DNA of 64,000 bases from an uncultured Bacteroidia bacterium (GCA_902801625.1 CADCJI010000017.1:1-64000); one strand, 5' to 3'. Counted from the first letter of the stretch, positions 14,685 to 23,525 are shown. The notes: generated by a model not told the origin, from the sequence alone. Translations and numbers: made by a program.

Positions 14685-17255
14685 CTATCTGACGACCACC
14701 TTTTTGGTCAAGGTGCCCTCTTTTCCAGTAACCACGAAGAAATATATCCCTTTTGCGCGTCTTTTCATACTGTACTCCAATTCTTTGGTGCATGAGGCGT
14801 TAAAGGTTTGTATAACATCAATCAAACCTCCCATCATATCATACACTTTGACCACAACTTTACCCTCCATGTCTTCAAAACATAGTTCCATTTCTCCATT
14901 GTTGGGGTTGGGGATGATATCGAAGGTGCTCCTTGGATCATCCTGTTCGTTGATGCCATAAAATGATGGTATAAGCCAATAACGCACTATATCTTCCTCT
15001 TTCGAACAAGGGCTCACCGCTTTGAAGGTAAGCCAAACGGTATCCTCCACCCAATCCATCGGATACAAGATGCAAGTGCGATTGTCGTCGGAAGGGACGA
15101 TGCGCCAGCTAGGTTTTGAAATGCTCCATTCGCATAGGCTGTCAATCCATGTGAAATCGGAAAGAGAGTCGATAGCTTGGAAGGTATAGCATTTCACATT
15201 GAACTCTGTCGCTGTGATAGGATAATGCGCTGACTCGATGGTTGGCGTGATGCACTCCAAAACTGGATTAGGTTCGTAATTCACGGTAAGGTTCAAATCA
15301 ATAATGCTATCACAGCCATCTCTAGTCAGACCTTCATACTGATAATGACCTGACTCCGTAAGATAGCCATCTGGGGCTGCCTTCCACGGATACCTGTCGC
15401 ACACCGTTTCCACCAAGCTAGCTTCATAACCTTTCTTGATGGTAAGGTCTAGTATATAGATATCGTCGCATCCAATAGAATCGGTAATAGTGTCGTAATA
15501 AACACCATCATGGAAGTACTCGTGATTACGCCATGTGAACGAGTTTTCGCATGTTTTCACTCTTTCAGTTGGATGGATTCGCTCATGATCTATCGTAAGA
15601 TGCAGCGTAATTGTACTGTCGCAGCCAAGAGCCGTTTGTGACGAATACGCGTAATCACCCGATTCCGTATAGGTGGCACCGTGCCAGGTGAACGCGTTGC
15701 ATGCGACTGCCGTTGTGTCACCTTGGAAATCATGGTCAAGGGTAAGGTGTAGCACAAAGGTGCTGTCACAAGTTCCGGGTTCTTGAATAATATTTACGTA
15801 TGTGCCGCTATTCGTAAAGTTGGTTCCACGCCAATGGTAGTTGTTGCATGCTGTTACATTTTCCTCTGAATTATAGCTTCCACTGATGACAAGGTTCAAG
15901 AGCAAAAGGCTGTCGCATCCATCAATGCTCTGCGCCAGATGGGTGTATACTCCAGATTCGGTGTAGGTCGTGTTATACCATTCGTATTCATTACAAGCCG
16001 TGGCCTCAAGGTAAGTCGTGTCAATAGGGTTGATGGTCAGGTGAAGTATCAAAGTGCTGTCGCAGGTTCCAGGTGTATGGACAATCTGGGTGTATGTGCC
16101 GCTTTCAGTATAAGTATTCCCTCGCCAATCATAGCTGTCGCATGCAGTTGCATACTCTTCTGAAATCAAGGTCCTGACATTTATCGTTTTGGTAAGATAG
16201 AGCGAATCCATTGTTCTGTGAGGGTTATGAAGCACATTGGTTACAGTGTAGAAACCGTCAGTGCTATAAGTGTGGGTAACTTGTTCGCCTTGCGCTGAAG
16301 TGCCATCGCCAAAATACCATGTCACGTCATCATAGTGCCAGTTGGTTTCCGTATTGAATTCCAAGGCTTGATTGGTGCAGAAATAATGGTCTTCAGGGAT
16401 TTCCGAATAATCCCAGCCGTCAATTGTCATGGTGTAATTGAAGTTGGTAGAAAAACTATGTGCCTTAAGGAAAACGCCTGAATCAGCAAACTCGTCACCT
16501 ACGTCACAAATGGCCATTTTGATATGGTAATTCGACATGGGAACCACGTTGAAACTTACTTCGATCAAGGTTGTGAAACCGTCAAATTGAATGGTAGAGC
16601 CTCCTGTGTTGTCGATGTAATACGCTGAATTGTGGTTGAGGTTCACATTGTCGATGCTGACGACATCTGTCGTTCCAGGTATCAAGGCCATGTTCTGATG
16701 GTCGTAATATCCGCCGGCAGGATTGATTCCTTCCACAAAAAAGCCAAATACGTCGTTGTAATCCCCGCCGACCCATTCCATATATTCTTCAGAGCCGAAC
16801 ACAAAACTGAAAGTCAACGTATTATCCCAAGGGATAAAATCAAACTCAAGCACTGCGACATTTTGTGTTGTTCCAGAGGCAATGGAGGCTAAATCATCAT
16901 CGTAATACGCGTCACATGTTGAAGGAACCATTGTTTCATCTGAGTCGTTTGGGCCGACAGCGACACTCACTCCTCCAGTGGCCAAGATGAGACCAGACTC
17001 CATACCGATGTTGGTTGGTGTACTACCTGTCTCGAACTTACCAATGAGGTTGCAATAAATGATTCTTTCGGAACCGTTGAATTTGGCATTGGATATGGTG
17101 ACGCCATTGTCCAATAGGATGTTTCTGACCAATGAATCCGCTGTCCAGCCATTCAGGTCTGAGGCTTCTGTCACAATAAGTTGGGCGTGCAGTTTCCCTG
17201 AAAATAGAAAGCCCAGTAGTATGGTAATCAGGAATAGTGTTCTTTTTCTTTTCAT
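14685..17255 (-). CDS. T9SS-exported repeat protein with choice-of-anchor L and PKD domains
   Basis: 856 residues. Signal peptide to about residue 25 (GKLHAQ). Residues about 30-270 match the choice-of-anchor L fold (LLDNGVTISNAKFNGS; GLILATGGVSVAVGPN; FVFGSEEYMEWVGGDYNDVF). A PKD domain follows (about 300-365; WYFGDGTSAQGEQVTHTYS). Six repeats of about 48 residues (about 370-660) share the pattern CxxYxWxGxxYTESGxY...GxCDSTxxLxLTI. The C-terminus is a type IX secretion sorting domain (FDIIPNPNNGEMELCFE ... GIYFFVVTGKEG ... KKVVVR). It is probably a cell-surface or released adhesin-like protein; its ligand is unknown. Confidence 0.9.
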   Translation of the reverse strand: MKRKRTLFLITILLGFLFSGKLHAQLIVTEASDLNGWTADSLVRNILLDNGVTISNAKFNGSERIIYCNLIGKFETGSTPTNIGMESGLILATGGVSVAVGPNDSDETMVPSTCDAYYDDDLASIASGTTQNVAVLEFDFIPWDNTLTFSFVFGSEEYMEWVGGDYNDVFGFFVEGINPAGGYYDHQNMALIPGTTDVVSIDNVNLNHNSAYYIDNTGGSTIQFDGFTTLIEVSFNVVPMSNYHIKMAICDVGDEFADSGVFLKAHSFSTNFNYTMTIDGWDYSEIPEDHYFCTNQALEFNTETNWHYDDVTWYFGDGTSAQGEQVTHTYSTDGFYTVTNVLHNPHRTMDSLYLTKTINVRTLISEEYATACDSYDWRGNTYTESGTYTQIVHTPGTCDSTLILHLTINPIDTTYLEATACNEYEWYNTTYTESGVYTHLAQSIDGCDSLLLLNLVISGSYNSEENVTACNNYHWRGTNFTNSGTYVNIIQEPGTCDSTFVLHLTLDHDFQGDTTAVACNAFTWHGATYTESGDYAYSSQTALGCDSTITLHLTIDHERIHPTERVKTCENSFTWRNHEYFHDGVYYDTITDSIGCDDIYILDLTIKKGYEASLVETVCDRYPWKAAPDGYLTESGHYQYEGLTRDGCDSIIDLNLTVNYEPNPVLECITPTIESAHYPITATEFNVKCYTFQAIDSLSDFTWIDSLCEWSISKPSWRIVPSDDNRTCILYPMDWVEDTVWLTFKAVSPCSKEEDIVRYWLIPSFYGINEQDDPRSTFDIIPNPNNGEMELCFEDMEGKVVVKVYDMMGGLIDVIQTFNASCTKELEYSMKRRAKGIYFFVVTGKEGTLTKKVVVR

Positions 17256-17291
17256 TTCGCAAAGTTCTTTTTTTCAACATTTTGACAGCGG

Positions 17292-17321
17292 CAAAAATAG
17301 ATAAAAAAATGAATTTTACAA
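17292..17321 (-). promoter_or_regulatory. Bacteroidetes promoter for the T9SS protein gene
   Basis: TATTTTTG (17292-17299) and a TTG (17319-17321) on the minus strand, 19 nt apart, about 37 nt before the ATG at 17255. Confidence 0.6.
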
Positions 17322-17363
17322 GAGGCGGATTGAAAAAACTGGAAAAGTATTCTTGGGATTGTG

Positions 17364-17371
17364 TATTTTTG
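17364..17371 (+). promoter_or_regulatory. Probable -7 box for the MATE gene
   Basis: TATTTTTG (TAnnTTTG), 22 nt before the ATG at 17393. The T9SS gene promoter diverges from the same short region. Confidence 0.55.
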
Positions 17372-17392
17372 CCATTCATTGTTAGCTAGTCT

Positions 17393-18721
17393 ATGATTAA
17401 AACCACCGTTTCGAACCGAGAGATCTGGCGTATCGCGTACCCCATCATGCTGGGTAATCTTGCGCAGACCATCATCACCTTTACTGACACCGCATTCTTG
17501 GGTCACCTTGGCACCATCGAGTTGAGTGCCTCCATGATGGCGGGCTTGTATTATTTTGTTTTCACCACCTTGGCGATGGGTTTTGCCGTGGGCATACAGA
17601 TCTTCATCGCGCGGAGGTATGGTGAAGGCAACTTTAGCAAAATCGGCGTAGTGTTTCAGCATGGAGCCTTGTTTGTGCTGGGTTTGGGACTTTTGCTGTT
17701 CAGCATCTTGTTCTTCTTCAGTCATCGGCTGTTGCATGTCATCATCGAGTCGGAAAACATCTATGGAGCGGCCAACGAATACCTGAGATTTAGGCAGTTC
17801 GGCATTATGTTCGTGGTGTTCAACTTCCTGTTCCGCTCTTTCTATGTCGGCATCAGCACCACCAAGGTGATCACCTTCTCGACCATCATTATGGCGGTGG
17901 TCAACATTTTCTTCGACTGGGCTTTGATCTTCGGCCATGTGGGTTTGCCAGAGATGGGCATCGGCGGCGCGGCTTTGGCTTCGCTGTTGGCTGAAATCAC
18001 GGCGTTCTTCTTTTTCTGGATTTACACCTACATCAAGATACCGCATGAGGAATATGGCATGTTCCGTTGGCACAAGTGGCAGCCCGCCTTGATGGGCGAC
18101 ATCCTCAAGGTGGCCTTCCCAAGCATGATCCAGCGTCTGTTCTCATTCGGTGCCTGGTTCATCTTCTTCGTTATGATCGAGAAGATGGGAGAGACCGCCA
18201 TCGGCGTTTCGTCGGTGGTCCGCAGCACCTATATGATTCTCATCATCCCGGGCATCGCCTTTGCCTCGACGGCGAACACCCTGACGAGCCGCATCATTGG
18301 TGAGGGCAAGAGCAACGAGGTGATGTCGAGTGTCTGGAAAGTGGTGAAGAACAGCTTCTTATGCTCTTTGGTGTTGGTTGTTGTTGTGGCCATCATTCCG
18401 CAACTGGTTCTTCAGATTTACACCGAAGATTTGACTTTGGCGCAGGCGGCCATCCCATCGGTGTATGTAATCTGTGCCGCCACTTTGTTGGGTGCCTTCT
18501 CCATGACCTTCTTCGAGGCCGTCTCGGGCACGGGCAACACTACGGCGGCCATGGCCTTGGAGTTCGGCATTCTCATCATCTACATCATCTATGTCTTCCT
18601 GATGTCGAAGACCTCCACCATCGCTGGCGTGTGGACCGCCGAGTGGGTCTACAACATCTCCATCGGCCTGATTTCGCTGGTGTATATTTGGAAGGCGGAC
18701 TGGGGGAGGAAGCGGATTTGA
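17393..18721 (+). CDS. MATE family multidrug/metabolite exporter
   Basis: 442 residues with about 12 transmembrane segments in two MatE halves. The N-terminal half shows IAYPIMLGNLAQTIITFTDTAFLGHLG and the second half begins near 235 with AFPSMIQRLFSFGAWFIFF. The signature of cation-coupled MATE exporters is complete and the length is normal. The gene stands alone behind its own promoter. The 3' flank has two copies of a two-hairpin repeat that also surrounds the transposase at 22004. Substrate not predictable. Confidence 0.94.
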   Translation: MIKTTVSNREIWRIAYPIMLGNLAQTIITFTDTAFLGHLGTIELSASMMAGLYYFVFTTLAMGFAVGIQIFIARRYGEGNFSKIGVVFQHGALFVLGLGLLLFSILFFFSHRLLHVIIESENIYGAANEYLRFRQFGIMFVVFNFLFRSFYVGISTTKVITFSTIIMAVVNIFFDWALIFGHVGLPEMGIGGAALASLLAEITAFFFFWIYTYIKIPHEEYGMFRWHKWQPALMGDILKVAFPSMIQRLFSFGAWFIFFVMIEKMGETAIGVSSVVRSTYMILIIPGIAFASTANTLTSRIIGEGKSNEVMSSVWKVVKNSFLCSLVLVVVVAIIPQLVLQIYTEDLTLAQAAIPSVYVICAATLLGAFSMTFFEAVSGTGNTTAAMALEFGILIIYIIYVFLMSKTSTIAGVWTAEWVYNISIGLISLVYIWKADWGRKRI

Positions 18722-18731
18722 GGTTGTTTTG

Positions 18732-18847
18732 CGGAGGTTGAAACCTCCGATGTGATAGGGTCGTCCCTTCGGGACTATGTGTGATGCGATGCTTGGGAGA
18801 GGGCGGAGGTTGAAACCTCCGATGTAGTAGGGCCGTCCCTTCGGGAC
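18732..18847 (+). repeat. Two copies of a REP-like two-hairpin unit
   Basis: Each unit has hairpin A, an 18-nt palindrome CGGAGGTT-GA-AACCTCCG (18732-18749 and 18804-18821), an AGGG(T/C)C linker, and hairpin B GTCCC-TTC-GGGAC (18763-18775 and 18835-18847). Reverse-complement units occur at 21950-21994 and 22650-22693, on both sides of the Y1 transposase. Confidence 0.85.
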
Positions 18848-18886
18848 TTTGCTTAATGAGAAAGAGTGCGATTTAGCATGTTTATG

Positions 18887-18894
18887 TATCTTTG
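18887..18894 (+). promoter_or_regulatory. Probable -7 box for the sirtuin gene
   Basis: TATCTTTG (TAnnTTTG) 30 nt before the ATG at 18925. It excludes the in-frame codons upstream as translation starts. Confidence 0.5.
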
Positions 18895-18924
18895 CAGAAT
18901 CTAATCAGACCTTATTTTACTATT

Positions 18925-19635
18925 ATGCGACAAAAACTTGTAGTCTTCACCGGCGCAGGCATCAGCGCCGAAAGCGGAATCCCCACTTTTCGCGACAAAA
19001 ACGGGATGTGGGGCAAGTATGATGCCATGAAGTTGGCCAGTGTGGAGGGTTTTGAGGAAGACCCACAGGCGGTGCTCGATTTCTACAATGCCCGTCGGAA
19101 AAACCTGTTGGAGGTGGAGCCGAACCATGCCCATCGTGTATTAGCAGACTTGGAAAAACAATACGATGTAACCATCATCACCCAGAATGTGGATAATCTT
19201 CATGAAAGGGCAGGAAGTAGTAAGGTGCTGCATCTTCACGGCGAGTTGTGCAAGGTGACCTCATCGCGCAACCGCCTCGATCCCAATTGCATCAAGGACT
19301 ATCCGCTTGATGTCCCCATTCGATTAGGTGACAAAGCCGCCGATGGTTCGCAACTGCGGCCTTATATTGTATGGTTTGGCGAGTATGTCGATGGTATGGA
19401 ATTGGCAGAGTATTGGGTGCAACAAGCCGATATCTTTGTGGTCGTCGGCACTTCACTGGTGGTTTATCCAGCGGCAGGATTGGTCGATTATGCCCCAAGT
19501 GAGATACCCAAGTTCCTGATTGATCCGAAAGACCTGAAAGGTGGCCTACCAGTTGGATTCCAGCATATTAAGGCTAAGGCAGTGGAAGTGGTGGATGAGT
19601 TGGTGGAGAAGTTATTCGAGTTTGTTACGGGTTGA
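18925..19635 (+). CDS. Sirtuin-family NAD-dependent protein deacylase
   Basis: 236 residues from the ATG at 18925. Sirtuin motifs are in order: VVFTGAGISAESGIPTFRD (NAD binding), TQNVDNLHERAG with the catalytic HLHGEL His, and VVGTSLVVYPAAGLV. The zinc module of typical sirtuins (two CxxC pairs after the catalytic His) is not visible; only single Cys residues occur in ELCKVTSSRN and DPNCIKD. A Bacteroidetes-type variant without structural zinc is likely. The expected cytoplasmic role is lysine deacylation using NAD+; acyl preference is unclear. Confidence 0.88.
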   Translation: MRQKLVVFTGAGISAESGIPTFRDKNGMWGKYDAMKLASVEGFEEDPQAVLDFYNARRKNLLEVEPNHAHRVLADLEKQYDVTIITQNVDNLHERAGSSKVLHLHGELCKVTSSRNRLDPNCIKDYPLDVPIRLGDKAADGSQLRPYIVWFGEYVDGMELAEYWVQQADIFVVVGTSLVVYPAAGLVDYAPSEIPKFLIDPKDLKGGLPVGFQHIKAKAVEVVDELVEKLFEFVTG

Positions 19636-19653
19636 AAAAAAGCATTACTTTTG
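19621..19653 (+). promoter_or_regulatory. Bacteroidetes promoter for the DUF262 gene
   Basis: TTTG (19621-19624), 21 nt, then TACTTTTG (19646-19653). It lies inside the last codons of the sirtuin gene and about 32 nt before the ATG at 19685. Confidence 0.55.
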
Positions 19654-19684
19654 CACGAAGTTTTCACTTTAAGTTTAATCTAAA

Positions 19685-21595
19685 ATGGCCAATATGAAAA
19701 TCCAGGAAATACTAAACCAAATTGACATTGGCAGTTATGCCTTGCCAGAGTTTCAAAGAGGATATGTTTGGAATCGTGACCAGGTCAAAAAACTGATAAT
19801 GTCACTTTATAAGGGGTATCCGATCGGAGGACTGCTTATTTGGGTGACGAAGACAGACCCAAGCATTACAAGAGGAGACGGACAACTGACTCCAGGTGTC
19901 GTGAATTTGATACTTGATGGACAACAGCGTATAACGTCACTTTATGGTATTATTCGTGGACATGCTCCTAGATTCTTTGACGGAAATGCGAACTCTTTTA
20001 CAGGCTTGTATTTCAACATAAAGGAAGAGGTTTTCGAGTTCTATATGGCTACCAAAATGAAAGACAACCCTGACTGGATTAGTGTTACGGAATTGCTTCA
20101 GAAAGGAGCGAGTAATTATATTGGTGAGGCTGATGCCGAACGTAAGATGTATTTGTTCAATTATCTTGATGTGCTGAATCGTTTGAACAACATAAAAGAC
20201 GTTGATTTGCACGTTTCCAATGTTACTGGCGAAGATAAGACCATAGATGTTGTTGTAGAGATATTCAACAATGTGAACACAGGCGGAACAAAATTGAGCA
20301 AAGGCGATTTGGCTTTGGCCAAGATTTGCAGTTTGTGGCCAGATGCCCGTAATGAGATGAAGGATTATCTTGCCCAATTGCAAAAGGCAGGTTACGATTT
20401 CTCTATTGAATGGTTGTTAAGATGTATTACTGTCTATATGACAGGTCGTCCATATTTCTCTGAATTAGGTAAAGTTTCTGTGGATGACTTTAAGTGCGCA
20501 TTGATCAAAACAAAACAATTGATTGGCTTGTGCCTTGACCATATTGCCTCCCGACTCGGCCTTGACCACGATAGAGTATTGCCAAGTAAATTTGCTATTG
20601 CAACCATGATAGGTTTCTTGCGGTTGCATCCCGCCTCTGAGCTTGACAACTCCCAATGGAACAGGTTGATGTATTGGTATGTGCATACATTCCTTTGGGG
20701 CAGGTATGCTGGTTCAACAGAAAGTGTAATGGCGCAAGACTTGAATGTTATTTCAGAAGGAGAGGGGGTTGAAGGCCTGTTGCGCTTGATGCTTCTACAA
20801 CGTGGCGACTTAGTGTTAAAGGCCGATGATTTCTGGGGATGGAGTACGGGAGCACGTTTTTATCCATTACTATATCTTCTGACTAGGGTAAACCATGCCA
20901 GAGATTTCAGTAGCGGCATTGAACTTACTCATAGCCTTTTGGGTAAAAACTCCACGCTTGAAGTACATCACATTTTCCCGAAGGATGTGCTTTACAAAGC
21001 TGGCAAGTCAAAAGCTATGGTTAATTCTCTTGCCAATTATGCTTTTCTAACCAAGGAAACGAATTTGGAAATTTCCAATGAAAAGCCGGAAAACTACATG
21101 CCAGTGTATTCCAAGAAACAGCCAGGAGCGTTAGAGTCGCATTGGATTCCGATGGACCCGGAGTTGTGGAAGGTTGAGAATTATGAAGTTTTCTTGCAGA
21201 AGCGTCGTGAGATGTTGGCAGTTGGAGCTAATGAGTTCTTGCAATCGTTATACGAGGATGATGTGGAGAAGGTTATCATAGAGAACTTTACGGACAGACT
21301 TGCACCGAATGTGCAGGATGAAGAAGAAGAAAATCAGATTGCTGAAGTTGCTCATTGGATGGAAGAGCAAGGCCTTTCGTCTGGCCAGCGAAATTATATG
21401 GTTAATGACAATGACACAGAAGTCATTTTAGATCTCGCTTGGCCTGATGGAGTTCAAGTAGGTTTGAGCAAACCTTTGGCATTACTGTTGAATGAATCAG
21501 ATGAGGTATGTGCAGCAGCAAATCGTTGTGGCTATACATATCTAACAGATGTACAAGGCTTTAAAGACTATGTCAAAGCAAATTATTTGGCTTAA
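19685..21595 (+). CDS. DUF262 / HNH nuclease protein (GmrSD/SspE-like)
   Basis: 636 residues. The N-terminal DUF262 domain (about 5-230) has the ParB/GmrS-type motifs PEFQRGYVWNRDQVKKLI, YPIGGLLIW and LILDGQQRITSLYG (a DGQQR motif needed for nucleotide hydrolysis in relatives). A helical middle part is followed at about 420-470 by an HNH-like nuclease segment (LEVHHIFPKDVL, then NSLANYAFLTKETN). A C-terminal domain of about 90 residues (SGQRNYMVNDNDTEVILDLAWPDG) is unrecognised. Relatives restrict modified or phosphorothioated phage DNA. It is AT-richer than the flanking core genes. No partner modification gene is present nearby. Confidence 0.85.
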   Translation: MANMKIQEILNQIDIGSYALPEFQRGYVWNRDQVKKLIMSLYKGYPIGGLLIWVTKTDPSITRGDGQLTPGVVNLILDGQQRITSLYGIIRGHAPRFFDGNANSFTGLYFNIKEEVFEFYMATKMKDNPDWISVTELLQKGASNYIGEADAERKMYLFNYLDVLNRLNNIKDVDLHVSNVTGEDKTIDVVVEIFNNVNTGGTKLSKGDLALAKICSLWPDARNEMKDYLAQLQKAGYDFSIEWLLRCITVYMTGRPYFSELGKVSVDDFKCALIKTKQLIGLCLDHIASRLGLDHDRVLPSKFAIATMIGFLRLHPASELDNSQWNRLMYWYVHTFLWGRYAGSTESVMAQDLNVISEGEGVEGLLRLMLLQRGDLVLKADDFWGWSTGARFYPLLYLLTRVNHARDFSSGIELTHSLLGKNSTLEVHHIFPKDVLYKAGKSKAMVNSLANYAFLTKETNLEISNEKPENYMPVYSKKQPGALESHWIPMDPELWKVENYEVFLQKRREMLAVGANEFLQSLYEDDVEKVIIENFTDRLAPNVQDEEEENQIAEVAHWMEEQGLSSGQRNYMVNDNDTEVILDLAWPDGVQVGLSKPLALLLNESDEVCAAANRCGYTYLTDVQGFKDYVKANYLA

Positions 21596-21597
21596 TC

Positions 21598-21871
21598 ATG
21601 GAAAGTCGATTGGAATCATCTGAGGATTTGGAAAGAGTACATCAGTTTGTCGTAACACATGAGTGGAATTTTGCCAAAACAATGCCACAGATTCCTCATT
21701 GGTATTGCTTGTTAAAAGACAAAAAATGACGTTGAAGAATTTCATTGGTTTGCAGCACATATACGAGAGTATAGCGAGCCAGGACAATTCTATGGTCTAA
21801 CCTACTACTATTATTATTTGGATGAAAACAAATATTGGTGGATGGACGATACCGTCGAAGAGTGTGATTAA
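21598..21871 (+). pseudogene. Frameshifted small conserved protein gene
   Basis: Starts 2 nt after the DUF262 gene. Frame 1 (ATG at 21598) reads MESRLESSEDLERVHQFVVT..., reaches PQIPHWYCLLKDKK and stops at a TGA. After an A6 run (21721-21726) the sense continues in the next frame: KNDVEEFHWFAAHIREYSEP, then GQFYGLTYYYYYLDENKYWW, ending TAA at 21869-21871. The joined product (about 90 residues) resembles a widespread small family with PHWYxLR...F...F...I...YFY(G)xTYxYYYLDGYKYWxM. One base too many in the A run breaks it: either a real pseudogene, a slippage site or an assembly error. Confidence 0.7.
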
Positions 21872-22003
21872 TCAATCGGGATAGAGTGAAATAACATTTG
21901 CTACTTCGTGTTTACTGCCTTTCCTATGGTTTTTGAAATAAACGTCATAGTCCTGAAAGGACGGCCCTAACATATCGGAAGGTTTCAACCTCCGATGATA
22001 GCC
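21872..22003. other. Spacer with REP-like unit downstream of the transposase
   Basis: Contains hairpin B GTCCT-GAA-AGGAC (21950-21962) and hairpin A CGGAAGGTT-TC-AACCTCCG (21976-21994), the reverse complement of the units at 18732-18847. Nothing else is recognisable. Confidence 0.75.
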
Positions 22004-22465
22004 TCAATCCGTCTCAAACGCCCACCGCTCGTCATACTCCACGCCAGCCTCATCCAAGAGCTGCTTGTATTCGTCTCTCCAGTCGGTGCGGTGGTGGTGT
22101 GCCGCTTGGTTGCGGATGTATCGAACCACATTGTCAAGGGCGTTGTAGCTTACCGAAAAGGCTCCATAGCCTGCCTGCCAGCAGAAGCCTTCGTAATATT
22201 GTTCGTCCAAGGTCTTGATCCACTTGCTGCTGTAGGCCTTGATGCGCTTCACGAAGTCGGACAAGGAGATGGTCTTGGGCAACGAGGTGAGGATGTGAAC
22301 ATGATTGCCGATACCACCGATTTCGACGGGTATGCCATCCATGTTGCGGATGACACCGCCGATATAGGCGAACACCTGCCCGAGGTCTTTGTCGCGTATC
22401 TCCATGCTATGATACTTGATGTGGAAGACAATATGGATGTCGTTTCTTGCGAGTGAGCTTCCCAT
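22004..22465 (-). CDS. REP-associated tyrosine transposase (IS200-like Y1 family, RAYT)
   Basis: 153 residues. Conserved parts are IHIVFHIKYH at the N-terminus, the metal-binding HUH motif as HVH in GGIGNHVHILTSLP (about residues 53-57), and the tyrosine motif VVRYIRNQAAHH (about 113-124). This is a single-strand transposase of the Y1 class. There is no accessory tnpB gene and no clear left/right IS ends. Instead, two-hairpin units lie on both sides (21950-21994 and 22489-22756), which is the arrangement of RAYTs acting on REP sequences rather than of an autonomous IS. Confidence 0.88.
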   Translation of the reverse strand: MGSSLARNDIHIVFHIKYHSMEIRDKDLGQVFAYIGGVIRNMDGIPVEIGGIGNHVHILTSLPKTISLSDFVKRIKAYSSKWIKTLDEQYYEGFCWQAGYGAFSVSYNALDNVVRYIRNQAAHHHRTDWRDEYKQLLDEAGVEYDERWAFETD

Positions 22466-22768
22466 GATGGCTGAGTTTGTGTGGTCAAGGGGATTGAAAT
22501 CCCCGTAGAAGTCGGGTCGTCCTTTGACTCCGTCGAATCATAGATTTCAGGACTCTGCACTGACTCCAGAGCACAAAAGTAGGAAAACTCTTTGAATTGT
22601 GTGTTTTACTTTGGAAAAAGTTTTTTCTCGTTTTCTGGCTTAAATCCGAGTCCTGAAAGGACGACCCTAACACATCGGAGGTTTCAACCTCCGCGACCAA
22701 AAAAGGTCTCAGGTAAGCAGAAAAAAGGACGACCCATCGGACGGCTTCAACCTCCGCAAGATAACAAC
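22466..22768. repeat. REP-like cluster upstream of the RAYT gene
   Basis: This 303-nt spacer holds a variant hairpin GGGGATT-GA-AATCCCC (22489-22504) followed by GTCGGGTCGTCC, a full unit with hairpin B (22650-22662) and hairpin A CGGAGGTT-TC-AACCTCCG (22676-22693), and a partial unit GGACGACCCATCGGA...CTTCAACCTCCG (22727-22756). No coding sequence was found. Confidence 0.8.
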
Positions 22769-23503
22769 TCACCGCAACCGCACCCATACCACCAAAGGCC
22801 GATGGTCGGAGGCCTCTGGCTCATCGATGACATGCGATTCAATGGCTTCGGCGCGGCCGTTGAAGGCGGCGACATAGTCGATGCACACCGCCGGCTCGTC
22901 GGCAGGGTAGGTGGCCTCTTCGCCAGAGAGGACGGTGAAATACTGCGTCATCAACTCGAGCAATTCCGAGCCAGGCTCATCATTCCAGTCGCCGGCAAGA
23001 AGGAAAGGCTTCTGCCACCGTTGGGCCTCTTCCACGATGAGCGGAACCGATACCATGCGTTGCGCCTCTTCAAGGTCGAGGTGGGTGCAGGCAATCACAT
23101 AATCTTCCAGCTCCACCACTAAAAGCACACGAGGCTCTTCACCTGGCAAAGGGATGCGTCTAATGCTCAGTGGGATTTCATGAGAAAGAATGCCCACGCC
23201 ATATTGGCCTCCGTCAAAATCTATGGCAGCCCCAAAGATCGGATGGTAACCTGTTCGGCTAGCCAACTCGTCCAGTTGGTCACGATGTCCGCTTCGACCT
23301 GTCATGCTGTCTAGTTCCTGAAGGGCCACCACATCAGGCTGTTGTTGGGAAATCACTGTGGCTGTGCGGTCATAGTCCACCACCAGGTCCATGCCCGCAC
23401 AATGGCGCACATTGTAACTCATGATTTGCAACTGTTTGTTTTGCCCTAGGGAGACCAATGCCATGCCCAATAGCAATGTGACTAAAACGACAAACTTTCT
23501 CAT
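22769..23503 (-). CDS. Secreted endonuclease/exonuclease/phosphatase (EEP) family protein
   Basis: 244 residues. A signal peptide (MRKFVVLVTLLLGMALVSLG) is followed by an EEP fold: IMSYNVRHCAGMDL (metal-site Asn), VVALQELDS (metal-site Glu), IACTHLDLE (catalytic His), LLAGDWNDEPGS (Asp/Asn pair) and EASDHRPLVVWV (C-terminal Asp-His). All catalytic residues are present. Exported EEP proteins of this size can be phosphodiesterases, sphingomyelinase-like enzymes or nucleases; the substrate is not determined here. Confidence 0.92.
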   Translation of the reverse strand: MRKFVVLVTLLLGMALVSLGQNKQLQIMSYNVRHCAGMDLVVDYDRTATVISQQQPDVVALQELDSMTGRSGHRDQLDELASRTGYHPIFGAAIDFDGGQYGVGILSHEIPLSIRRIPLPGEEPRVLLVVELEDYVIACTHLDLEEAQRMVSVPLIVEEAQRWQKPFLLAGDWNDEPGSELLELMTQYFTVLSGEEATYPADEPAVCIDYVAAFNGRAEAIESHVIDEPEASDHRPLVVWVRLR

Positions 23504-23525
23504 AATTGGATGAGTTTTTCTGCGT

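Noticed and set aside
17252-18073. 273-codon open frame opposite the MATE gene
   Set aside because: It overlaps the MATE gene and the start of the T9SS gene; composition is typical of antisense shadows.
22004-22465. Complete autonomous IS200 element
   Set aside because: No defined left and right ends of IS200 type were found; the flanking two-hairpin units fit a REP-associated transposase better.
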